This document shows, in pieces, positions 56,101 through 64,000 of a stretch of DNA of 64,000 nt. The translations under genes were made by a program, and so were the position numbers. Positions within the stretch are counted from its first letter, which is position 1; each line of letters opens with the position of its first letter. The notes below the pieces were generated by a model. It worked only from the letters and a program-made list of their open reading frames with translations, was not told the origin of the DNA and searched no databases. The stretch is from Diphasiastrum complanatum (taxonomy: Eukaryota > Streptophyta > Lycopodiopsida > Lycopodiales > Lycopodiaceae), in contig CM055094.1 of NCBI GenBank assembly GCA_029204225.1, positions 70,691,268 through 70,755,267 on the forward strand. Reading direction: 5' to 3'.

Positions 56101-57924
56101 TAAAAAATATCCTATTTTAGCAAAACATTTCTTTATATACACTTTTTTATAAACGTAACTTATTATCTAGGAGATTTTAAATGCAAACTTTATTTTACTA
56201 CATAGGAAAAATTTAAAGAGATCTTATAAAGAAAATTTGAATGTTAATTTTCTAGATGGAATTTTTTTGAAAACTCTATTTTCCTATATAGAAAACCTCA
56301 AAAGATCTTATCTAGAGTTAATATTCCTATATGAAAAATCTTTGCAAACCTTATTTTCCTACGATGTCTCTTATCTAGAAAATTTCAAAGTTAATTTTCC
56401 TAGTTGTCATCTAGGAAATGGTTTCAAGTTTCCTAGTATTTCCTTTTTCCTAGTTGTGTTCAATTGCAACTAGGAAAAAGCTTCTTTTTTTACATCTGGA
56501 ACTTGTGATATTTTTCTTGTGCTCTCTGTCGTCTACATTTAAAGTCAGCTTTATTATATATAGTGAGTTGTACAGCTAGGTCACTATATCAAGCCCATTG
56601 CTCTCCAAATGTTTGAAGAAGGCTCTTTTTATTTTAAAGTGTGTTTATTATCCCATATGTGAGAAAAAAACTGATACTTTATAGTTCCCTGGTGTATATT
56701 GGTGAATGCAGTGGGAGAAATATGATAAAACAGACTTTTTTAGGATACTTCGGCAGATGAGTCGGGGAACTTCTTTTATGAGTTTTGTAGAAGCTGCAAT
56801 TCTTCACAAACCTGCAGTTGAAAAGAAGACTAGTGGTCACGGTACAAGAAGGTTGGAGATTTCAAGGCACATACATGTTATTATGCAGTGGTGACAAATA
56901 TTCAAAATTTCCTTTTGCCTTGTTTTCAAAAGATAATTTCCAATGGTTCTGTGGCTTCCAAAAAAGTTCCCGATTCTCATTTTTTGCAGACAGCTTTTGC
57001 TTTCGAGCTCCAATTAGAGCGAATCTTTAGGTGATGCGAAACAAATCGTCATCACTAAAGGTAGTGATGATACACATTGTGCTTTTTATCTCAAGATTGA
57101 TAGAAAAGATGTCATTGATAGTTGCTAAAATCTAATCATCTATGTTTATTTGAGCTGAATTTCTAGTTGTTTGTTTCCAATATGAACAAATTGTTTCCAT
57201 CTCCTTAACAATGTGCTAGAAATTCATATTTTTTTCTAGCTACATCCAACAAAGCACTAGTAGTACAAGAAGAACACAAACACGCTTATAGGGACCTATT
57301 TGGACCGGTAGAAGATGTTGAGAATGATGTTCCAGCCACAAAAAAACTCAAGTTCTCCGATCTACACGAGCTTGTAAATATTTTATTGGAAAAGCTGGAG
57401 ATGGTGAGAATTTTAAAAATTCCTTCTAGCCTAAAAGTATTGATGCTTAAGATATTAGCCACTTCAATCCATCCTCTTTAAACTGTAATCATGTTTCTAG
57501 GCCAGATATGTTTAATCAAATTGCTTTCTTATTATTCGAGAAGAATCCAATATGATTGCTTTAAAATGAAAATGTTGCAGGAAAAGTAAGCTCTACTTTA
57601 TGATAGCTCTCAACATCAATAGGGTTCGAAGCACTAGGACCTTACATTCAATAGACCATACAAAACATTATCTATATAAATTGAATGTAAAACATGCCTA
57701 GTTTGAAAATGTTGGATTTTCTCTAGAAGCTTGGCATATCAGACCTTGTTATCAAATGCTCATAGCTCTTCCAATAGTTATATTTGTGTTTTTTTGCTTC
57801 GATTCTAGGTAGTTGTGAAAAATGGTGAGAATTAATGAGGATGGTGATTCCATAAGGTTTAAGGAGTAATATTTAGCACTTAGTATGGATGACTCCTATT
57901 ATGCATGTATGCGAGCTAATTAGT

Positions 57925-58038
<114 letters not shown>

Positions 58039-59179
58039 CACATAATGAGCCAATAAATTTAGTAGACATTTCAGATACCTCTGATTTTGTTGATGTACAC
58101 ACACACATACACAAATAAATATATAAATATATATATAGACACAAAAGTGCATACACACACAGTGCACACACACACACACATTTTACATACACACACATTC
58201 AATTGTACTACCAAGGATTGAATGCAGAAAGAGAAGTGGTGAATGCTAATTAAACATTCCAAACCTAGGAAGGGATGTAACCCTTGATTTCTTCCTGTGA
58301 AAGGGTGCAAGGCTCTAATTTCCCCTCGATAGGATTAACCTATAAAGCATAGGGAGAGAATATGAGGCTCCATTCGCAACTAGGATACAACCATTAGGTT
58401 TGTCATGATTATTCATGACTATACCTATCTTTTGTTCTTTTCGACATAGATGTAATGGTTGTTTTTTTAAACATACATGTGATGGTTGTTTGTATTTTTT
58501 TGTTTGTTTGGATTTGACTATAAGCTTTGGCACATGAAATTTGTGTAATTAGAGCTTAAGATCCATAAATTATTTTGTTCAATACGACTATAATCTCATA
58601 TAGAGTTTTGTTTATTTTTATGAGGTTTCCTTTTGCTAATGTTTAGTTTTGAGAGCTTTAAACATTTTTGGTTTAATTTTTGGAATAATATTTTGTTTTC
58701 TATTTACATATTATTCTACGGATAAGTTTGAAGCTTAATTTGGTAAGAGAAGCAACATTAGGTCATTTGGACTAGTATCGAAGAATTTATGACAGCTTTT
58801 TTTATAGCTTAAATTTTGCCTGTTTACTTTCTATAGATTTTCGAGACATGTTTACTAATCTAATTATAGAGGTTGATGGAACTTGTTTTTATCTTTTTGA
58901 GAATATTGATTTTTTGCTTATCTAGATCAATAACAAAATTGTTTTGATCATTCCAGTAATAGAGGATTAGATTTGACAAAAAAAACTAAAAAATCTCTTG
59001 CATAATGTTAGAGAGAAAGACACACTTCAAAGTTTTACTTTCGAAGTTTTAATTTTGAATTTATTTTTTCTAATTTCAAAGTTTTTCAATCATTTCTTTC
59101 GTGCCGTTGTTCACCAACACCGGCCTCACCGTCACCACTCTTACTAGCCTCTAAGGGGTCTGGTTATGTATCAATTGCA

Positions 59180-59822
59180 TGTCGATGACAGGGACCCTTA
59201 GGCGCCAGCGACGCAAAAAGGTTGTAGTAAGGGTCCTGCCACTTGGACCAGTCCCGGACGTGAAACCGAAATGGTAATCATCCCCAAGGATCAACTTTAT
59301 TAGATTTGGAAGAGGTTACATTCATACATAGACTGACCGGTCTCGGGGCCACCAACACGTGCTGGGCATTGTGCCTGGCTCGTGCTGGTAGAGGGAGCTG
59401 AGACCTGGCGACTGGATTCCTGGCGCTGGTTGAGCTGCCCAAGTTTCTGTCTGCCGGATTCCCCCTATAGTTTTGCTGTGATTCGGCGCACCCCCTCTGT
59501 TCTGAAACATAGTGCTTTATGGTAAAGCACGCTTTTTGGGACTTAGTTTTTATTTCGCTGATTAAGCCTGGCAAGCCTGGCAGAATCAGTCTGGCTCCCA
59601 GACATGGGTCCCGGGAGCCGTTCCAGTGGCAGAATCAACTTGCTTCCTGACTAGGCCATGACTCGAGCTCCAGAGCTAGCTCATGACTTGTGACTACTTG
59701 ACTGGCTCACCACAGGTGGGAGGCGCAGTCCTTGATGTTCTAACTTGCTCTGGACCTTAGGGAGCGTCACCCCTTAGAGTCTTACAGGGCACACTGGGTG
59801 CACCTGAGTCAGCTTTACAACA
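59180..59822 (-). repeat. 3' LTR of the minus-strand chromodomain gypsy element
   Basis: It reads TGTCGATGACAGG ... CTTTACAACA on the plus strand (643 bases, TG...CA). The minus-strand purine tract ACGAGGGGAGGA lies immediately inside (59823-59834). It resembles the LTRs at 24.8-27.3 kb in its TGTTGTAAAGC start, the GTGATTCGGC segment and the CTTTATT...GGTTACATT segment, but is half their length. It begins three bases outside the end of the inverted-duplication arm. Confidence 0.82.
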
Positions 59823-60061
59823 TCCTCCCCTCGTTTGAAAAAGCTGATGTCCTCATCAGGGCCAAACTAGACAAGGACGTATGGCACGGGCTTAATTCAC
59901 CGGCCTTAACAACTTTGAATTAAAAATACATTGGCAGTAGCACAGGAAAAGTGTAGATAAAGTTCACTTACGTAAAACCTGTGTAAAGCTGCAAGTGATT
60001 TATTGACAAACTTAAGAAAGATATCTGGAAGTTCCTTGAACTTCATAATGGCCATGAATGT

Positions 60062-60285
60062 TTATGTAGGAGGCATGCCGCTAGGTAGTGCTGTGTGTGC
60101 CGATCTGGGAAAACGGCTATTGCGTTGGTTCTTCTGCAGATAATCTGCTAGTACTTCAGGGGCTCCCTCCTTAAGTTTGTCTTTGTACTCCCAAGAAGCC
60201 TCAATAAGTGGAGCCCGTAGCCACTTCACTAGATATTCATGTTGAACACCAGTTCGCTTTCTATGTGTCAATATTTGTTCTGGGA
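60062..60285 (-). pseudogene. chromodomain of the gypsy integrase C-terminus
   Basis: The minus strand reads ILTHRKRTGVQHEYLVKWLR and EASWEYKDKLKEGAPEVLAD before the C-terminal tail. The pattern RxRxGxxxxEYLVKWxG...ASWE is the chromodomain of chromoviral integrases, which directs insertion to marked chromatin. It is separated from its integrase by the inversion breakpoint near 60285. Confidence 0.85.
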
Positions 60286-61525
60286 AGGACTTAATGATCG
60301 AATTCCAGCTGGGAAAGCCTCATAAACATTTCACTTGGAAAGATCAAATGCTTGTTTATAAACAACGCAGAGTATATGTCCCAGACAACATCAACCTGAG
60401 AAAGAAAGTCTTGCGAGAACATCATGACGTACTAGCCGCCGGACATCCAGGGGTGAATCGCATGTATGAACTTCTCAAAAGAGGCTTCTATTGGCCAGTT
60501 ATGTGGGCAGACGTTGAATCCTATGTGCAAACATGCCCAACATGTCAACAAGTGAAGGTGGAACCGCTAGTTCCAGCAGGACTACTCCAACCATTACCGG
60601 TACCAGCATACCCATGGGATTCGGTGAGCATGGATTTTATTGTTCAACTACCACGGTGCCAAGGCTTCGACTCAATTTATGTGGTGGTTGACCGCTTTTC
60701 AAAGCAAGTTCATCTAGTACCAACTAAAAGTTCAGTGACAGCTGAAGAAGTGGCAAGGTTATTTTTCAAATGTGTCTTCAAATACCACGGCCTGCCTAGA
60801 ACAATTATTTCTGACCGAGACACCAAGTTCATCGGAAAGTTTTGGACTTGTCTATTTTGCCTCGTGGGAACTGGACTGAATTTCAGCACTACATATCACC
60901 CTCAGACAGATGGGCAAACGGAACGAGTCAATCGACAGATTGAACAATATTTACGAAATTATGTCGCTTGAGACCAATCCGATTGGGTCAACTACTTGGA
61001 TATTCTCGAGTTTGCACATAACAACCAAGTGAACAGATCTACTGGAAGGGCACCCTTCGAGATAAGCAATGGTCGGCTACCGATTGTTCCAAGTTCTTTT
61101 CTTACAGGCGTGCAGGAAACACCAGTACCTACTGTAGAGGAATTCATCAATGCATGGCACACAAAGCTGACAGAGGTGAAGTCATTTTTACAGCAGTCAC
61201 AAAGGAGTATGGCAGCTGACGTAAACCCACATCGACGAGAACTGGAATTTGAGGAAGGTAATCAAGTATGGTTGAATACAAAGAACATTGCATTACCAAA
61301 AGGTTTTTCTCATAAGTTCGTTCGACCTTATGCGGGACCATATTATGTCACCAAGAAGATCAACCCAGTGGCTTACCGATTGGCGCTACCGTCCAGCTTG
61401 GATATACACAATGTGTTTCATATCTCATTACTCAAACGGTACAAACCAGATGAGCGATTTGATCGGCAACACGAACTCCGTTACCCACCAATGACACTTG
61501 ATGATACAAAGAGGCAGCTTGTAAT
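60286..61525 (+). pseudogene. gypsy integrase segment, inverted within the element
   Basis: On the plus strand a nearly complete integrase is open from 60294 with one TGA at 60969-60971. The zinc-binding domain reads REHHDVLAAGHPGVNRMYEL, FYWPVMWADVESYVQTC and PTCQQ. The core reads SVSMDFIVQLPRCQGFDSIY, TIISDRDTKFIGKFW and YHPQTDGQTERVNRQIEQYL, so D, D and E are all present. The C-terminal part GNQVWLNTKNIALPKGFSHK, AGPYYVTKKINPVAYRLALP and VFHISLLKRYKPDERFD ends at DDTKRQLV just before the chromodomain should begin. RNase H and chromodomain flank it on the other strand. Confidence 0.9.
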
Positions 61526-62555
61526 AATATCATTCGTGAAGGATTTTCCAGTTTGGAATTGTGTTCTAATTGCTTCCAAAGCACCTTTTACAGTCACAAG
61601 CTCAACGCATCTGCACCATAATTTTCCCTGATTTCTTGGAGTAGGTCAGTCACCTGAGTTGTCACTGTTGCCATCAAGTGTTCCTGTCTACTTAGTGCGT
61701 CCGCCACCACATTGTTCTTTCCCGCCGTGTGTACGATGTCTATATTGAATTTCGAGAGAAAGTTTTCCATCGCATTTGCTTTGGCGTGAGCATACCTTGG
61801 GATGAGAAGTACTTGAGTGATACATTATCAGTGAACGTCTTAAAGGGTTTTCCTGCCACATAATGTCTCCAATGCTCCACTGCTTGAACTACTGCGACCA
61901 TTTCTTTTTCATGAGTTGGCCATCGTCGCTCTACATCACTTAATTTCTTTGAAAAATATGCAATAGGTTTTCCGTCTTGCATTAGCACGGCCCCAATAGC
62001 AAAGTTCGACGCGTCTGTATGTATTTCAAAAGGTTTGCTAAAGTCTGGTAAGGCAAGAATGGGTTCTTGAGTGATCCGTCGTTTTAGTTCTTGGAAAGCT
62101 GCTTCACATTCCGGTGTCCATGTCATCTTCAGATGATTCTTGGTCTGCTCCAACAGTGGTGCCACAATTTTGCTAAATGCCTCAATGAATCTCCTGTAAA
62201 AGTTACATAAGCCTACAAAGGATTTGATGCCATGAACAGTCTTAGGAGCCAGCCAATCCAAGATAGTCTTGATCTTCTTAGGATCCATCCGAATTCGTCC
62301 GTAGCCTATAACGTGTCCAAGGAAATCAACTTCCTCTACCACAAATTCACATTTTTCTCTTTTCGCGAACAAGCTGTTCTTCCTTAGTCGTTGAAGGACA
62401 GTCCTTAAATGTTTAATGTGATCTTTGAGGCTACGACTAAACACCAAGATGTCATCGATGTACACAATGACAAATTCATCTAAGCAGTCTTGAAAAATGT
62501 TGTTCATCAACGTGCAAAAAGTGGCTGGTGCATTTGTTAGACCGAACGGCATCAC
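61526..62555 (-). pseudogene. gypsy reverse transcriptase (second half) and RNase H
   Basis: The minus strand reads MMPFGLTNAPATFCTLMNNI, then EFVIVYIDDILVFSRSLKDH with the catalytic YIDD. It continues with VDFLGHVIGYGRIRMDPKKI, SFVGLCNFYRRFIEAFSKIV and the RNase H segment PFEIHTDASNFAIGAVLMQD, EKEMVAVVQAVEHWRHYVAG and FTDNVSLKYF. After a frame change near 61.76 kb it ends IDIVHTAGKNNVVADALSRQ, then runs to the inversion breakpoint near 61.53-61.58 kb. Confidence 0.9.
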
Positions 62556-63041
62556 CCTGAATTCGTGACTCCCATACCGTATTCAAAAAGCTGTTTTGTG
62601 CTCATCGCCTTTAGCTATTCGAATTTGGTGATATCTAGATCTAAGATCTATTCGGCTAAAATATCTGGCATGTTTGAGCTGGTCGAACAGGTCATCAATT
62701 CTAGGCATGGATACTTGTTCTTGATGGTACCCTTGTTGAGGCATGCGGTAATCCACACACATCTGTAGTGTCTTGTCCGCCTTTTCCACGAATACTACAG
62801 GTGCTCCAAAAGGCGAAGCACTGGGTCTAATGAATCCTTTGTCTATCAATTCACCAAGTTGTCGTTTCAGTTCCACCAACTCTTCTTGGGACATCCTATA
62901 AGGTGCTCGTGAAGTTGGTTCTGTTCCTGGCACCAACTCAATCTTATGGTCCACTGGTCTTCGAGGAGGTAACTTAGCTGGGAGTTCTTCTGGAAACACA
63001 TCGCTAAATTCCTCTAGCAAATCTGCCACCTCCTTTGGCAA
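62556..63041 (-). pseudogene. gypsy reverse transcriptase (first half)
   Basis: The minus strand reads MPKEVADLLEEFSDVFPEEL, PPRRPVDHKIELVPGTEPTS, KGFIRPSASPFGAPVVFVEK, QMCVDYRMPQQGYHQEQVSM, and RIDDLFDQLKHARYFSRIDL with the first catalytic aspartate. It ends GDEHKTAF. A frame change near 62575 separates it from the MPFGLTNAPATF block. The normal CVDYRxLN motif has decayed after CVDYR. Confidence 0.9.
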
Positions 63042-63059
63042 GTTTTTCTGTTGTGCATT

Positions 63060-63530
63060 TTTCCCTTTTGGAACCTCTCTGCAGATACAAAGAAAGCACT
63101 TTGACCTTTTCCTTTTGCCATGCTTTTAATCACAGATGCAGCAACCAGATTTTGTTTAATATCGGTAGCCTTCGGTTTTCTCCAGGTAGAGGTTTTGTCA
63201 TACAGATCTGTCCCTTGTAATCCAAGAGAACCAAGTATGAGCTCCTTACCCCAAACTGCAATACAACATGTTCATTTAGCAGGAAAGGCCCAAAAGTACA
63301 TCGAAGGCATCCATCTCTAAATCAGAAAGCTAGTTTAGCCTCCATCTCCCTATTTGCACCGGGATGTTCAATGTTGCTTTGTCTGCGTCCAGTGCTCCCT
63401 TTGTTGTTTCTACTTGAGGCGTTGATGTTACATTTTGGTCGGCAAGCTGAACTGTTCTACTACGCTCCTATTGAACTATAGTTATGTGAAGCTCCCGGAG
63501 TCGATCATTGAAATCTGACTACCTCCCGCG
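63060..63530 (-). pseudogene. gypsy protease C-terminal remnant
   Basis: Read through frame changes the minus strand gives ATLNIPVQIGRWRL, LEMDAFDVLLG and YKGQICMTKPLPGENRRLPI. This fits the second half of a gypsy protease (the strand before the ILGxDWL motif and the following region) leading into RT. The active-site DTG/DSG was not found. Decayed. Confidence 0.55.
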
Positions 63531-64000
63531 ATCTTTCTGGATAGGAATAATAATCTTGAACCAATCTTGGGGGTTGCCCCATGGAAGCTCCTTTCCATAC
63601 TTGTATGTCGTCTACACACAAATGTAAATTCCTCCTTCAACTCCCAACTAGATCAGATCACCTGGAAGAAGTTAAGTAACCAGGGGTTATTCAGGTCCAA
63701 ACAAGCACACCACAAACGAACATACCAACCAAAGCATTCCCCTTGAGACCGGACGTAGGACCTTTGCCTAACCGCGCCCACACAAATCTATCACAGAATT
63801 AGCCCACAGGGAAACATCCATCCAACCATCCGTGCTTTCACCATTAAGCAGCACATTGCCTCAGTCACGCCCCACCACTTTTTGGTCGATAGCCCTTATA
63901 GCTAAACGATCGGCAGCTATCCTGCACCGGCAGCTAACCACCCGAATTCGAGCAGCATCTCTGTATCAATGGTTAACCGTACAGTTCAAATATGTCACCC
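63531..64000. other. window end, no feature recognised
   Basis: Probably further element sequence. No coding motif, LTR end or repeat partner was identified. Confidence 0.4.

Larger units (their letters stand above)
45513..56521. mobile_element. 11-kb CACTA-like DNA transposon
   Basis: It starts CACAAGAAAAATATGACATG and ends with the inverted ATATTTTTCTTGTG. Fourteen terminal bases match perfectly (CACAAGAAAAATAT), and the match continues imperfectly to about 24. It is flanked by the 3-base duplication CTC (45510-45512 and 56522-56524). The other arm shows the uninterrupted target ATCGCTCTCTGTC near 20977. A 3-base duplication, CA-starting short TIR and subterminal repeats built on CTAGGAAA (45.55-45.85 and 56.1-56.48 kb) fit the CACTA superfamily, although the ends read CACAA. 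No transposase was recognised inside, so it is probably non-autonomous. Confidence 0.9.
44735..57413 (+). pseudogene. AP2-domain (APETALA2-like) gene, right copy, broken
   Basis: Same exons as the left copy. The start is at 44735, encoding MEGMSEFKGVYHRE, then TGA at 44777-44779 where the left copy has CGA (arginine of ERTGRWE). TGRWEVWYGKK follows beyond the stop. The 31-base exon lies at 45226-45256 and the AP2 helix exon from 45379 (NYDRAAIMLSHTEELNLPLE). The linker exon from 56712 contains DFFRILRQMSRGTS, and the exon at 57240-57413 encodes ALVVQEEHKHAYRDLFGPVE and SDLHELVNILLEKLEM before a GTGAGA donor. An 11-kb CACTA-like element splits the gene at 45512/56522, just beyond the AP2 exon. 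Nonsense codon plus insertion make it a pseudogene. Confidence 0.75.
59180..63640 (-). mobile_element. Ty3/gypsy chromovirus, 3' part, with inverted integrase segment
   Basis: On the minus strand, going from high to low coordinates, the order is protease remnant, RT, RNase H, (integrase inverted), chromodomain, purine tract and 3' LTR. The chromodomain at the integrase end places it among chromoviruses. The 5' half, gag and 5' LTR lie beyond or are lost. No target duplication can be checked because only one end is in the window. Confidence 0.85.

Noticed and set aside
56712-57030. A second AP2 repeat downstream of the first
   Set aside because: Only the linker-like LRRxSRGTS text is present. 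No RGV...RWE block follows in either copy.

Overview
The window is repeat-rich nuclear DNA of a land plant. It holds AP2-domain exons with plant-type splice sites, plant CACTA (TNP2-type), hAT, Ty1/copia and Ty3/gypsy elements, a copia primer-binding site of the usual plant initiator-tRNA type, and a spliced fragment of a chalcone-isomerase-like gene. The R2-like non-LTR fragment and the general element mix would suit a fern or another non-flowering plant, but that placing is inference. There is no bacterial-style gene organisation, no complete tRNA or rRNA gene and no CRISPR array.

Left third (1-18.4 kb): a decayed CACTA transposase lies on the minus strand, with a cluster of palindromic repeats at its 3' side and its own N-terminal segment inverted. 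Next come SET-domain and copia-integrase scraps. A long Ty3/gypsy gag-pol (6.57-10.9 kb, plus strand) stays in one frame for about 3.4 kb despite in-frame stops. It is cut off in RNase H by an antisense copia gag piece. Further gypsy integrase and protease remnants follow, with a 0.76-kb tandem duplication and an R2-like non-LTR fragment.

Centre (18.4-59.2 kb): a large inverted duplication. Each arm carries one copy of an APETALA2-like gene, pointing outwards: minus strand at about 20.1-21.8 kb and plus strand at about 44.7-57.4 kb. The arms have different insertions, so each serves as the empty-site control for the other. The left arm carries a 6.4-kb block (hAT transposase remnant, gypsy LTRs, unknown coding remnant) and an 87-bp tRNA-derived SINE. 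The right arm carries an 11-kb CACTA-like transposon with a 3-bp target duplication and a captured chalcone-isomerase-like gene fragment. The spacer between the arms (29.8-43.2 kb) is a nest of copia elements. One of these is structurally complete at both ends and non-autonomous: it encodes gag and protease fused to an unfamiliar domain plus a second unfamiliar ORF, and has no integrase or reverse transcriptase.

Right end (59.2-64 kb): a minus-strand chromodomain Ty3/gypsy element with its 3' LTR and polypurine tract. Its integrase segment is inverted with respect to the rest of pol.

Recurrent themes are nested insertion, precise target-site duplications that let the order of events be read, and several inversions inside element coding regions. 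The only host gene that can be argued for is the AP2-like pair. The right copy is broken by a nonsense codon and by the 11-kb insertion. The left copy keeps its frame in the exons that could be read but has a doubtful microexon.
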